The translations under genes and the position numbers were made by a program. The notes below the pieces were generated by a model, which was not told the DNA's origin, did no database searches, and saw only the letters and a list, made by a program, of their open reading frames with translations. Below are positions 32,578 through 40,618 of a stretch of DNA of 64,000 nucleotides, piece after piece. The number at the start of each line of letters is the position of its first letter. Position 1 is the stretch's first letter. Source of the stretch: Alcaligenes faecalis (lineage in GTDB: Bacteria > Pseudomonadota > Gammaproteobacteria > Burkholderiales > Burkholderiaceae_B); NCBI RefSeq assembly GCF_009497775.1, contig NZ_CP031012.1:1550001-1614000 (forward strand). The letters are read 5' to 3'.

Positions 32578-32823
32578 ATGCCCCAAAGGACTTCACGAAT
32601 GTTTGATAACGATGCTGCCCACTTGCCTATAAGCACGGGATCGGCTCTGGTCATCTACGGATGGACAGCCCAGGAAATCATTCTCTTTATGTGGGGGGCT
32701 TACGTGTTCATGCTGATCGTCGCAAAGCTTCCCGAATTTACACGGTCGTCAATTCAGATCTTCATGTTCTTGAGCAAGCGCTGGGAGCGATTAAAGGAGT
32801 GGAAGCGTGGATCTAAAAACTAA
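32578..32823 (+). CDS. Holin
   Basis: 81 residues with a strong AGGAGG before the ATG. A first moderately hydrophobic stretch (ISTGSALVIYGWTAQEIILF) runs into WGAYVFMLIVAKLPEF, then a basic cytoplasmic tail WERLKEWKRGSKN. It triggers lysis timing. Near-copy of 54018-54242 in element 2. Overlaps the endolysin start by 17 bases. Confidence 0.75.
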   Translation: MPQRTSRMFDNDAAHLPISTGSALVIYGWTAQEIILFMWGAYVFMLIVAKLPEFTRSSIQIFMFLSKRWERLKEWKRGSKN

Positions 32824-33265
32824 GGCTGGTGCTGGGATAGTTGCGGCCGCGATTGGTCTGGTTGCTGCCTGGGAGGGTCGGTCTTTAATTGCGTACGTGG
32901 ACCCGGTGGGCATCCCGACTATCTGCGACGGCTATACCCATGGCGTGAAGCTGAGCGATGTGGCTACGCCAGAACGATGCGACGCTCTGACAGAGCAGGA
33001 GGTGCGCAAGGCCCTGGCAGTGGTAGACCGCTCTGTGCCACAGCCCTTGCCCGACGGCGTCCGTGTAGCGCTGGCCAGCTTCGTCTACAACGTGGGGCCT
33101 GGTGCTTACGGCAGCTCGACCCTGTTGCGCAAGCTGCGGTCTGGGGATTTGGCCGGGGCCTGCAATCAGCTACCCCGCTGGGTGTATGCCGGGGGCAAGA
33201 AGCTGCGCGGTCTTGAACGGCGGCGCGAAGCAGAGAGGCAAATATGTCTATCCGATCTGCAGTAA
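32807..33265 (+). CDS. Endolysin, GH24 lysozyme with SAR-type N-terminus
   Basis: 152 residues from a GTG with AAGGAG upstream. N-terminal weakly hydrophobic Ala/Gly segment (GAGIVAAAIGLVAAW) typical of signal-anchor-release domains. The catalytic triad pattern E-8-D-5-T is present in WEGRSLIAYVDPVGIPT, followed by the FVYNVGPGAYGSSTLLRKLR core. It cleaves murein once released from the membrane. Close paralogue at 54226-54684. Confidence 0.9.
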   Translation: MDLKTKAGAGIVAAAIGLVAAWEGRSLIAYVDPVGIPTICDGYTHGVKLSDVATPERCDALTEQEVRKALAVVDRSVPQPLPDGVRVALASFVYNVGPGAYGSSTLLRKLRSGDLAGACNQLPRWVYAGGKKLRGLERRREAERQICLSDLQ

Positions 33266-33726
33266 CAGGGGCTGCTGTTCTTGCAGCCCTTTTTATTGGT
33301 CTGCAGATGTACGGCTCAGCCCAGCACAAGAAGGGCTACGACAAAGCCCAGGCCGAATACATGATTGCTGCCGCGCATGCAGAGGGCAGGGCGCGGCAGA
33401 TCGAGCAACAGAAACAAAAGGAGGTTGAAGATGTTCGTGCCGAATACCAGAAGCGGGTCGATGCGGCGGCTGGTGCTGCTGTTTCTGCCCGTGCTGATCT
33501 TGACGGGCTGCGCGGCAAGCTCACGGCCGCCAATGATCGTGCCGCCGCCCAAGCTGCCAGAGCCGGACGCGCTCTGGATGAAAACTCCAGAATTGCCGTC
33601 GAGCTGCGCAACGTGGTCGGAATGTGCGCAGCACGATATACGGAGCTGGCAGGAGTCGCTGACCGCTACCGGGGCGATCTGATCGCGTTGCAGGGGTATG
33701 CTCATTCAGTTGTCGGCAGCCCGTAG
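33244..33726 (+). CDS. Rz: i-spanin (Rz)
   Basis: 160 residues. N-terminal membrane anchor (SAVTGAAVLAALFIGLQMYG), then a long periplasmic coiled coil (QIEQQKQKEVEDVRAEYQKR) and a final segment with one Cys. With Rz1 it fuses the inner and outer membranes in the last lysis step. Overlaps the endolysin by 22 bases and contains Rz1 in another frame. Confidence 0.88.
   Translation: MSIRSAVTGAAVLAALFIGLQMYGSAQHKKGYDKAQAEYMIAAAHAEGRARQIEQQKQKEVEDVRAEYQKRVDAAAGAAVSARADLDGLRGKLTAANDRAAAQAARAGRALDENSRIAVELRNVVGMCAARYTELAGVADRYRGDLIALQGYAHSVVGSP
33431..33682 (+). CDS. Rz1: o-spanin (Rz1) nested in Rz
   Basis: 83 residues in the +1 frame inside Rz. Lipoprotein signal RRLVLLFLPVLILTGC with lipobox LTGC, then a Pro-rich segment (SSRPPMIVPPPKLPEP) as in lambda Rz1. 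An AAGGAGGT six bases before ATG 33431 sets the start; ATG 33461 is an alternative. Confidence 0.85.
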   Translation: MFVPNTRSGSMRRLVLLFLPVLILTGCAASSRPPMIVPPPKLPEPDALWMKTPELPSSCATWSECAQHDIRSWQESLTATGAI

Positions 33727-33996
33727 TTGCTCTACTGTGCGCTGCCTCTTGCGCCACTCCTTGACAGCCCTGTGCTGACGCACGGCAATCGCAAGGTCTC
33801 CATACTTCCTTTCCTTGCGCTCGTTGTGCCAGGACGTGCCCTCAATCAGCACAAGGAACTCGTCAGTCTCGCGTAGAATGCAGCGCATGTACGAGATCTC
33901 GCGTAGCAGCAGGTTGATCTCAGGGTCTTTGCCGCGCCGGGCAAGTATGTCTTTGAGCTGTTCGGCGCTCATGCCTGGTTTCTTTTGCCTGAACAT
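33706..33996 (-). CDS. Hypothetical protein under a LexA box
   Basis: 96 residues, MFRQKKPGMSAEQLKDILAR, with EINLLLREISYMRCILRETD and a basic C-terminal helix (HRAVKEWRKRQRTVEQLRAA). It is convergent with Rz, overlapping it by 21 bases. Its start lies eight bases downstream of a near-consensus LexA operator, so it should be induced by DNA damage. No family recognised; prophages often carry an SOS-controlled gene near the att site. Confidence 0.65.
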   Translation of the reverse strand: MFRQKKPGMSAEQLKDILARRGKDPEINLLLREISYMRCILRETDEFLVLIEGTSWHNERKERKYGDLAIAVRQHRAVKEWRKRQRTVEQLRAADN

Positions 33997-34003
33997 GATT
34001 TCA

Positions 34004-34019
34004 CTGTATGAAAAAACAG
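34004..34019 (-). promoter_or_regulatory. LexA (SOS) box
   Basis: CTGT-N8-ACAG with flanking bases; on the minus strand TACTGTTTTTTCATACAGTG, which matches the TACTGT...ACAGT consensus with an AT-rich centre. It sits directly upstream of the start of 33706-33996. Confidence 0.75.
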
Positions 34020-34065
34020 TAATTTAGCACCGGCAACGTCAAAATGTGTTTCAGGCTGTGGGCGC

Positions 34066-34090
34066 AAAAAAGCCCGCTCTATGGCGGGCT
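34066..34090 (-). terminator. Intrinsic terminator, leftward
   Basis: On the minus strand AGCCCGC-CATAGA-GCGGGCT followed by TTTTTT. It lies downstream of the tRNA gene and would end its transcript and insulate the prophage end. Confidence 0.75.
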
Positions 34091-34167
34091 AAATGCGAGG
34101 GCGTCAAATTTTCCCCCACTGAAATTTTGCGCGAGATTCTAAAATGACATGAAACCCGCATGAATTC

Positions 34168-34246
<79 letters not shown>

Positions 34247-34411
34247 AACAAGTCCGCAATTATTACATAAAGTCTGTCTTTGTGCCTAGCGAAGCCAAGG
34301 CCAGAGCAAGAGATTCAAGCATCTGGAAGGCCAACTGTATTTGTTCGCGATTGGTAGCACCTCGTTGTTTATCCTTGGAGCACAATAGGTGCGTCTAAAA
34401 CCCAGAGAATA

Positions 34412-34570
34412 ATGATGAAAAAACTTATTTTGATGCTGGCCATGACGGCCGTTCTGTCGGCCTGTGCCGTCCATACTCCCAGGGGTTCGGTCATTGTGGA
34501 TCCAGACGGGCACGGCGGGTATGGACAGCGCCATTGTCCCCCCGGACAAGCTAAAAAGGGCAACTGCTAA
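34412..34570 (+). CDS. Small lipoprotein
   Basis: 52 residues starting MMKKLILMLAMTAVLSACAV: a signal peptide with lipobox LSAC. The mature part has VIVDPDGHGGYGQRHCPPGQ, with a second Cys near the end. A short envelope lipoprotein of unknown role, in the chromosomal gap between the two elements. Confidence 0.65.
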   Translation: MMKKLILMLAMTAVLSACAVHTPRGSVIVDPDGHGGYGQRHCPPGQAKKGNC

Positions 34571-34592
34571 GCAAGCACCTCAGGCAACATTC

Positions 34593-34913
34593 TTATTTGC
34601 GTTGATAGCGTTTGCTACCTGTGCTGGTTTCGCAATAACGTCCTCCGCGTGGGCCCGTGCAATAGGTGCCACTGGAGCAGGAGCAAGCGCTACCAGAGCG
34701 CAGCGCTTGGGGAGCAGGCTGCGAACTTCGTCCCGCTGTGCCGGTGTACGCGGGGCAAGATCGCTTGCTGCCACTGGCAGAACCGTCACGACAGACAAAG
34801 ACCTCTCCCTCGCAATGTGAAATCCCGCCTTTCTTGCCTGAGCATGGGGTATTTCTTGCTTGGGTACTGAGAGGGAGCAATGCCAGGATCAGGCATAGGA
34901 ACAAGCATTTCAT
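34593..34913 (-). CDS. Secreted Cys-rich hypothetical protein
   Basis: 106 residues. Signal peptide MKCLFLCLILALLPLSTQA with cleavage before RNTPCSG. The mature part has about eight cysteines in pairs (CSGKKGGISHC, VCRD, CSCSSGTYC) plus Ser/Gly-rich linker, so it is probably disulfide-bonded in the periplasm or outside. No function recognised. Convergent with the small lipoprotein. Confidence 0.65.
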   Translation of the reverse strand: MKCLFLCLILALLPLSTQARNTPCSGKKGGISHCEGEVFVCRDGSASGSKRSCPAYTGTAGRSSQPAPQALRSGSACSCSSGTYCTGPRGGRYCETSTGSKRYQRK

Positions 34914-35033
34914 TTTGATCTCACGAGCCAGGGGTAAGCTTGATTCCCCGATGGTCTTGCCATAAAAAGAGCATTGAAAAATAATAGTTTTTGGATGCCC
35001 TGCTATAGCAGAAATTTTATTTTGGATAGTGTC

Positions 35034-35300
35034 ATGCGAATCTTAATGCTTGTCCCCACCTTATTGCTAGCCGCCTGCCAAAATACGGCACCCACCGAGA
35101 AAGTCGGCAGTGAAGCATGGCTGGAAAAGGTGGATCGCCAGTTGGCCGTTTCCGATGGGCAAGGGCATGGCCCCGACTACGGATCGCAGGAATGGTGCAA
35201 CGTGGTCCACATCCGTTTGTACGGTCAGGAGCCAGCACAAGCGGTGCCGTGCGATCAGGCCTGGATGGAGAAAGTCGATCAGGAAATGAAAAAGCCTTAA
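35034..35300 (+). CDS. Hypothetical lipoprotein
   Basis: 88 residues from MRILMLVPTLLLAACQNTAP: signal peptide with lipobox LAAC. The mature part carries two similar segments, SEAWLEKVDRQL and DQAWMEKVDQEM, around a WCNVVHIRLYGQE core with Cys residues. Unknown role, envelope-anchored. Confidence 0.65.
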   Translation: MRILMLVPTLLLAACQNTAPTEKVGSEAWLEKVDRQLAVSDGQGHGPDYGSQEWCNVVHIRLYGQEPAQAVPCDQAWMEKVDQEMKKP

Positions 35301-35336
35301 GCCGCGCCATGTCTGGCAGACTGCGCTGTCAGCCTG

Positions 35337-36035
35337 TTACGAACGCCGATAGTATTTCCGGTGTTCCACCATGGTGCCGATGATCTCAATGGCATGCTGG
35401 TCGCTGCGAATGGAAGGGTAGTCCTCGTTCAGAGGCACCAGCTCAAAGATTTCCTGCCCACCTTCATCAATGCACAAGAGACGGTATTTCTTGAAGGTGG
35501 CTTCTTCTTCGCTGTTCTTGGCGACTACATAATCACCGGGGCGGGGCGTGAGCTCGCAATCCACAATAATCCGGTCGCCTTCCTTGAAGTCCGGCAACAT
35601 GGAGTCGCCCTTGATCTGCAAGGCAAAGGAGCGCTCGGACAGGCACAGGTCCGTCAGCAGATACTCCACTTCTTCAAAGGTGAAGTTCTGACCGGGGTCC
35701 CGAAACACGCCGGCCTGCACATAGTTCAGCAGGGGGATGCGCCGCTCGCCCATCATGGCGTCCTGCACGTTGGAATCAAAACCGTGCTTGGCTCCAAAAC
35801 CATAGCCTTGCTGATCCAGGCTATGCGCTTCCAGACCCACTTCTTTTTCTATCGCTCGCGCCACTCGTTCGCCAATGCTGCGCCCACCGTTGTAGGTGGA
35901 TGACAGGTACTGGGCCAGCTGTGCCCGTGTGCGCCCAATAGAGCGCGCAAAGTCAGCCGCGTTGCCGTGCGCGCGGTCTTCAATCAGGCGTTGCAGGTTT
36001 CTGCGGCGAATCGAGTAAATATCCATACCCGACAT
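35337..36035 (-). CDS. Element 2 repressor, HTH plus S24 peptidase
   Basis: 232 residues. HTH part: NAADFARSIGRTRAQLAQYL. S24 peptidase: a likely Ala-Gly cleavage site in LLNYVQAGVFR, the serine in KGDSMLPDFKEGD and lysine in EEATFKKYRLL. It should be RecA-inactivated, so element 2 would be expressed after DNA damage. Divergent from the Cro-like gene with an operator-like palindrome between. Start unclear: ATG 36035 or 36026, neither with a good ribosome binding site. Confidence 0.9.
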   Translation of the reverse strand: MSGMDIYSIRRRNLQRLIEDRAHGNAADFARSIGRTRAQLAQYLSSTYNGGRSIGERVARAIEKEVGLEAHSLDQQGYGFGAKHGFDSNVQDAMMGERRIPLLNYVQAGVFRDPGQNFTFEEVEYLLTDLCLSERSFALQIKGDSMLPDFKEGDRIIVDCELTPRPGDYVVAKNSEEEATFKKYRLLCIDEGGQEIFELVPLNEDYPSIRSDQHAIEIIGTMVEHRKYYRRS

Positions 36036-36050
36036 TAAAACAAGAAAAAA

Positions 36051-36066
36051 CTAAACATTGGTTTAG
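36051..36066. promoter_or_regulatory. Element 2 operator candidate
   Basis: CTAAAC-ATTG-GTTTAG, a perfect inverted repeat between repressor and Cro-like gene. Further half-sites GTTTAG (36084-36089) and CTAAAC (36116-36121) and a -10-like TATACT (36097-36102) for the rightward gene are nearby. Confidence 0.55.
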
Positions 36067-36108
36067 ATATTTCTTTTCTTTACGTTTAGAACTATCTATA
36101 CTCAATGC

Positions 36109-36300
36109 ATGAACGCTAAACACATCATCGAGGAAATGGGCGGTCGCCGAGCCGTATTGCGTATCACGGGCTTGAGCAAAGGCCGCATATCTCAATGGGA
36201 GAAGGCTGGTGTCATACCGCGCGTCTGGCAACTGGTCTTCCATCACATGAACCCGGTGGTGCCCGCCCCAGCACCCAAAGAAAGCTCTAGAAATATCTAA
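36109..36300 (+). CDS. cro: Cro-like regulator of element 2
   Basis: 63 residues: MNAKHIIEEMGGRRAVLRIT, GLSKGRISQWEKAGVIPRVW, the short Cro HTH. Divergent from the repressor, likely competing for the same operator. Confidence 0.75.
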   Translation: MNAKHIIEEMGGRRAVLRITGLSKGRISQWEKAGVIPRVWQLVFHHMNPVVPAPAPKESSRNI

Positions 36301-36565
36301 GCATTTAAGGCGGGTTTGGCTTGCAAGCCACACCTGACAGATCGGCTGCGTCATGGGGTGACGCAGTTCTTGTGCCCTTGGGGCATTGCCTATCAATCGG
36401 ATGTTCCTGGCCTGTTTGGGCCAGGGGTCCTGCTGCGCGCTGCATTTTTGCAAACACATCAGCGGCGTGCGGTTTTTCAGGCGGGGGTGCCATGAAAACA
36501 CGTATTCAACACCATCGACAAGCGCTTGCTGGCTGCCGGTGGCCCACACAAGCAGGAGCGTGCCT

Positions 36566-37363
36566 ATGAGCAATATGCCGTGGTTTCGTGCCTACACCGA
36601 GATGGTGGATGACGAGAAATTGCGTCTGCTGGCCTTTGAGGACAGATGGCACTACGTGGCCTTGTTGTGCCTGAAGGGGCAGGGCGTGCTCGACAGTGGG
36701 GACACGCTGATGCTGCGCAAGGTAGCCGTCAAGCTGGGTCTGGATCTGCGCACCCTGGACGATGTGGTGCGCCGTTTAAGCGAAGTGGGCCTGATCGACC
36801 AGGACAGTTTGCAGCCTTTGGCGTGGGACAAGCGCCAGATGAAATCCGACAGCAGCGCTGAGCGGGTGGCGCGTTTTCGGGCCAGAAAAAAGCAGGAACA
36901 AGACGGTAACGAGGACAGTAACGCGTCCGTAACGTTACCGAAACGGCCAGGTAACGCGCTAGATAAAGAGACAGATAAAGAAGGAGATACAGATAAAGAA
37001 AGAGATAAAGAAAAAGCAAACGCGCGCCGCAAGGCGACTGCGCTGGAGTTTTCTGCCTGGCCTGCCGAACCCAGTGCAGAAGTGGTGGCGGATTATCTGC
37101 GCCATCGTCGCGAGATCAAGGCGCCCTTGACGCAAACCGCCCTGAACCGCCTGGGCACCGAAGCCCATCGTGCCTTGGAGATGGGCTACAGCGTGGATGA
37201 CTTTCTGGCCGAGTGCATGTTGCGTGGCTGGCGCGGGGGCAAGGCCAGTTGGCTGGAAGGCCGCAATGAGTCCCGTGCAGGGCAGGCATCCGGCTTTGAC
37301 CCCCTGGCCTATGTGAACCGTCATCGGCAACGCGAGGAGATAGACGATGTCATCGATATCTGA
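36566..37363 (+). CDS. O-like replication protein of element 2
   Basis: 265 residues from ATG 36566 with AGGAG upstream. The N-terminal MPWFRAYTEMVDDEKLRLLA and the HTH (LGLDLRTLDDVVRRLSEVGL) are of the phage replisome-organiser type. A linker (36961-37016) is a near-tandem AGATAAAGAA DNA repeat giving DK(E/T) residues. The C-terminal domain ends SGFDPLAYVNRHRQR and DDVIDI, as in element 1. The N-terminal domain differs from element 1, so the genes are mosaic. Confidence 0.75.
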   Translation: MSNMPWFRAYTEMVDDEKLRLLAFEDRWHYVALLCLKGQGVLDSGDTLMLRKVAVKLGLDLRTLDDVVRRLSEVGLIDQDSLQPLAWDKRQMKSDSSAERVARFRARKKQEQDGNEDSNASVTLPKRPGNALDKETDKEGDTDKERDKEKANARRKATALEFSAWPAEPSAEVVADYLRHRREIKAPLTQTALNRLGTEAHRALEMGYSVDDFLAECMLRGWRGGKASWLEGRNESRAGQASGFDPLAYVNRHRQREEIDDVIDI

Positions 37364-38054
37364 TTTTTCCAACCCCTGGCTGCTGCGTCATACCAAGCTG
37401 GAAGGCATCAGCCTGATGGACCATTTGTACAACCGGCTCAATGGCATTTATCCCAACAAGTTCCGCTCCAACTTCCGAGACAAGCAAGCCATTGAGGACT
37501 GGAAGCAGGCTTGGGCCGAGGCCTTTGATGAAGAGGGCGTCTCGCCCACCGATGTGGCTCTGGGCATCAAGAATTGCCGCCGCATGTTTGATTGGCCACC
37601 CAGCTTGCCGGAGTTCTTGCGTGCGTGTCGCCCTCAGCTGGAACCGGAAACGGCCTTCTTTCAGGCTGTGCGTGGCATGCAGGCACGAGTGCGGGGAGAA
37701 ATGGGCGAGTGGTCGCACCCGGCGATCTATCACGCGGCAATCAGTATCGGGCAGTTTGATTTGCTGAATCAGGCTTACACGCAACTGGAGCAGCGCTGGC
37801 ACAAAGTTCTGGCTGATCAACTGGCCAAAGGCCAATGGCCAGAAATCCCGCCGCTCCGATTGGCACTGGCTTCGCCGCAAGACAGAGAGCAAGGGCGCCG
37901 GGAAGGGCAGCAGCGCGTGCGAGATCTGGCCCAGGTGATTGCAGGCAACAACAACAAGGACCCGCGAGTCTGGGCGAACCGGATCTTGGCACGTCCTGAA
38001 GAGCGTTCCCTGGCGGTGCTGAAGATGGCTAAAGCGGCCTTGGGCAAGGAGTAA
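37347..38054 (+). CDS. P-like helicase loader of element 2
   Basis: 235 residues, strongly similar to 13259-13969: RHTKLEGISLMDHLYNRLNG, then FDWPPSLPEFLRACRP and HPAIYHAAISIGQFDLLNQA. Overlaps the O-like gene by 17 bases, as in element 1. Intact frame. Confidence 0.78.
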   Translation: MSSISDFSNPWLLRHTKLEGISLMDHLYNRLNGIYPNKFRSNFRDKQAIEDWKQAWAEAFDEEGVSPTDVALGIKNCRRMFDWPPSLPEFLRACRPQLEPETAFFQAVRGMQARVRGEMGEWSHPAIYHAAISIGQFDLLNQAYTQLEQRWHKVLADQLAKGQWPEIPPLRLALASPQDREQGRREGQQRVRDLAQVIAGNNNKDPRVWANRILARPEERSLAVLKMAKAALGKE

Positions 38055-38061
38055 ATGAGCT

Positions 38062-38385
38062 ATGGATCTGACAACACCGCTTCATCAAGAAGTGCCCAGG
38101 GCTACTACCGGAACACCTGCCCACCGCTACAAGGAACTGCAGGTTTTGCAGCAGCGCGGCCAGATCAGGCAGTTGGTACAGCAGCCATCCTGGAGCCTGG
38201 TACCACGGTTTTTCAGCCACCGGGTACCTGCCTGCAGGATTTGCTACATCGCGGACTTTGCCTACACGGACAACAGCAGCGGCCATCGCATTGTGGAGGC
38301 AGGCCGCGATACAGAAAGCCTGTTCCAAGGCATCAAGCGTGTCTTGCTGACCTGGATGCACGGCATCATCGTCCATCGGGCTTGA
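38062..38385 (+). CDS. DUF1064 phage nuclease-like protein
   Basis: 107 residues: HRYKELQVLQQRGQIRQLVQ, then a beta strand, CYIADFAYTDNSSG and RIVEAGRDTESLF. This is the DUF1064 layout (E, then D and E in ADF...E), a PD-(D/E)xK-like fold seen where lambdoid phages have a junction-resolving enzyme. It takes the position RusA has in element 1. The usual 'VEDVKG' reads 'VEAGRD', so catalytic integrity is doubtful. Confidence 0.65.
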   Translation: MDLTTPLHQEVPRATTGTPAHRYKELQVLQQRGQIRQLVQQPSWSLVPRFFSHRVPACRICYIADFAYTDNSSGHRIVEAGRDTESLFQGIKRVLLTWMHGIIVHRA

Positions 38386-38398
38386 AGGAGGAATACAC

Positions 38399-38779
38399 AT
38401 GACAATCAAAGCAGAAAGCAAACAGGGCCTGAGTGGCGACGACTTGCTCTGGAACTGGGCACGCTGGTGCTGGTCCGGACAGACCGTGGGCAATATGGAG
38501 CGCTACGTTCCCTGGCAAGAGGACTTTCGGCCCATACACCAGGACCACGCACTGGCGGTGGATGCCTTGTACCAACGCCTGCCGCACTATCAAGCCATGG
38601 TCATCCAGGCCGAGTACCCGCGCAAGAATGCCCAGTACGGTCATCTGACCGCCAGCGAGCGCCAGGTCACAGCCCGTTTGTGGATCAAGAAGGTTACGGG
38701 TGCGGTCCTTCGTGATGAGGACTACCGCCGCCATTTGATGGATTTCAGAATCACGGTTGAAAAGGAGATTTTGCGGTGA
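38399..38779 (+). CDS. Q-like antitermination protein of element 2 (putative)
   Basis: 126 residues with LLWNWARWCWSGQTVGNMER, QAEYPRKNAQYGHLTASERQ and RLWIKKVTGAVLRDEDYRRH; clear paralogue of 14310-14666. GAAGGAGG precedes the ATG. It lies upstream of a terminator and the tail genes, consistent with late antitermination. Confidence 0.55.
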   Translation: MTIKAESKQGLSGDDLLWNWARWCWSGQTVGNMERYVPWQEDFRPIHQDHALAVDALYQRLPHYQAMVIQAEYPRKNAQYGHLTASERQVTARLWIKKVTGAVLRDEDYRRHLMDFRITVEKEILR

Positions 38780-39024
38780 AGTATGCAGCCGAAGTCATAG
38801 ACCTGTTAGCGGCCTATCCGGGACGAGAGTTCCGCATGATCCAGATTGTGCGGCACGTCAGCAAAGGCATGGAGCTGTCCACCGCACAACGCAACGCCAT
38901 GCGCGAAGGCGTCAAGCGCGTGCTGGTGCAACTGCAGGATTCAGGCCAGGTGGACAAGATCAAGGAGGGTGAAACCTCTGCCTTTTACGCCTGGCGTTGC
39001 AGTCTGCAACATGGTCCGCTATGA
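38776..39024 (+). CDS. Small winged-helix-like protein of element 2
   Basis: 82 residues, MKYAAEVIDLLAAYPGREFR and MIQIVRHVSKGMEL; paralogue of 14663-14929. Overlaps the Q-like stop by four bases. Confidence 0.6.
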   Translation: MKYAAEVIDLLAAYPGREFRMIQIVRHVSKGMELSTAQRNAMREGVKRVLVQLQDSGQVDKIKEGETSAFYAWRCSLQHGPL

Positions 39025-39084
39025 ATCTGCAAGCGCAATTGCAATAATGGGCGTGCAAAGTTGCGTCCAATGCAAACGAAACAA

Positions 39085-39115
39085 CCCCGAGCAAGAAATT
39101 GCTGCGGGGTTTTTT
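39085..39115 (+). terminator. Terminator before the tail operon
   Basis: CCCCG-AGCAA-GAAA-TTGCT-G-CGGGG followed by TTTTTT. Same relative position as the terminator at 14974 in element 1, but here tail genes rather than terminase follow. Confidence 0.8.
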
Positions 39116-39197
39116 ATTGCCTAGTCGCAGCGCCTACGCACAGTCGTCGATTTGCCATCGAGAAGATGGCCAGGACCGTTCAGGAGAACTACACAAG

Positions 39198-39617
39198 ATG
39201 AACTTTGAACAGATCAGTAAAGCCATTATTGATCGAATGGTGGCATTGACCGGGATTGCTCAGGAGCGCATCGAGTACCCCAATGCCCACGCGGCCTTTA
39301 CCCCGCCGGATACGGGTGTCTGGTGCCGTCTGCTGATCAAGAATACCGATTCGGAAATGTCGGGCATGGGGACAAAACCCTACACCCGCAAATCCGGCGA
39401 GATTCTGATCGAGTGCTTTGATCGTTTGGGTCAGGGCCGTCAGGAGCTGGATCGCCTGAGCGATGCCCTGGATGAACACTTTTCCTTCTGGTCTGAAGGA
39501 GCTTTGGAGTGCCTGGGCTTGAGCCAGGTCGATGTGGCAGCCGATGACCCCAAAAAACGGCCCCAACGCGAAGAGTTCTACCAGATCAACCTGACCGTCC
39601 CGTTCCGGGCCGGTTGA
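39198..39617 (+). CDS. Tail terminator protein (DUF4128-like)
   Basis: 139 residues from MNFEQISKAIIDRMVALTGI, with DTGVWCRLLIKNTDSEMSGM, the SGEILIECFDRLGQG strand and EFYQINLTVPFRAG. This matches tail-completion proteins that cap the siphovirus tail tube at the head end. It is the first late gene here, with no head genes before it. Confidence 0.8.
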   Translation: MNFEQISKAIIDRMVALTGIAQERIEYPNAHAAFTPPDTGVWCRLLIKNTDSEMSGMGTKPYTRKSGEILIECFDRLGQGRQELDRLSDALDEHFSFWSEGALECLGLSQVDVAADDPKKRPQREEFYQINLTVPFRAG

Positions 39618-39638
39618 TTTTTTACCTGTTTTTTTGTG

Positions 39639-39662
39639 CCGACCTCGTGTCGGTTTTTTTTT
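39639..39662 (+). terminator. Terminator between tail terminator and tube genes
   Basis: CCGAC-CTCGT-GTCGG followed by nine T residues. Confidence 0.75.
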
Positions 39663-39686
39663 GCCTGCATACAGGAGAGATGCATC

Positions 39687-40607
39687 ATGAGTTCTGGCGC
39701 TAAAGTTACTAGCTACCTGGTTAAAGAAACCGTTCCCGGTGTTACCCCCGGTTCGGGCTGGCAGACGCTGCGCGTCACCGGCAACACACTGACTCCAACT
39801 CTGAACAAAGAGGAGTCTGAAGAAATCACCGATTCGCGCATTGGTCAGGGTTCGATCGTGACCAGCATTGATATTGGTGGCGACATCACGGGCGAACTGT
39901 CCTACGGCACCTTTGACGAGCTGCTGGCCGCCGCCTTCTACGGTGAATGGAAAGAGAACAAGCTGAGCGTGGGCGAGACCCGCAGCACCTTCAGCGTGGC
40001 CAAAGCCTATCGCGACGTAGATGTCTACGCACTGTTCAAGGGTGCGCATGTCAGCACCTTTGCACTGGAAGTGCCCGAGGAGGGCAAAGCCACCGTGACC
40101 TTCACGATGTCTTGCCTGGATTACGAAGATAAGGAAACGCCTTTCGCAACCAATCCGGCCGAGCCAGGCCAAAGCCCTTTCATGTCCTCGATCAGCGTGG
40201 GCGATGTGAAGGCCAATGGCGTGTCCCTGGCTGGCCAGGCTTGCGTATCGGGCCTGACCCTGAACATCGACAACCAACTGCAGACTCAACGCTGCTTTGG
40301 TGCCGAGCGTTTGGGCCCCGGCGCCCTGATTGAGACTGCAGCAGCCATCACCGGTACGGTGACCCTGGCTTGGTCTCAGAAGGCTTGGGAGCTGTGGAAG
40401 AACCAGTTCAAACGCACCCCGATCGCCATTTCCTTCCCGATCACCGACACCCTGGGCAACAAGTACGAGATCGATCTGCCTGCCATTGAGGTAGATGGTG
40501 ACCTGCCTAACGGTGCCAAGGGCGACATTCTGAAAGTGGAACTGAACTTCACCGTGGCCAAGCAAACTCCCGTGCTGACTCGCAGTCCTGCTGCGACTAC
40601 GCCTTAA
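39687..40607 (+). CDS. Major tail tube protein
   Basis: 306 residues from MSSGAKVTSYLVKETVPGVT with AGGAGA upstream. It contains GSGWQTLRVTGNTLTPTLNK, EITDSRIGQG, SVxGxxxxEL-type GGDITGELSYGTFDELLAAA and a C-terminal ILKVELNFTVAKQT. This is the pattern of phage tail tube proteins of the TTP_4 type. It forms the flexible non-contractile tube. Confidence 0.85.
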   Translation: MSSGAKVTSYLVKETVPGVTPGSGWQTLRVTGNTLTPTLNKEESEEITDSRIGQGSIVTSIDIGGDITGELSYGTFDELLAAAFYGEWKENKLSVGETRSTFSVAKAYRDVDVYALFKGAHVSTFALEVPEEGKATVTFTMSCLDYEDKETPFATNPAEPGQSPFMSSISVGDVKANGVSLAGQACVSGLTLNIDNQLQTQRCFGAERLGPGALIETAAAITGTVTLAWSQKAWELWKNQFKRTPIAISFPITDTLGNKYEIDLPAIEVDGDLPNGAKGDILKVELNFTVAKQTPVLTRSPAATTP

Positions 40608-40618
40608 GGAGCGATGGC

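Noticed and set aside
36961..37016. AGATAAAGAA repeats as a replication origin iteron array
   Set aside because: They code in frame for a charged linker of the O-like protein. Lambda does have its origin inside O, so the idea is not absurd, but the units are irregular and AG-rich rather than palindromic iterons.
39189..40565. 458-residue ORF on the minus strand of the tail tube genes
   Set aside because: It is the antisense of two well-supported tail genes and has no start signal or domain; long antisense frames are common in GC-rich DNA.
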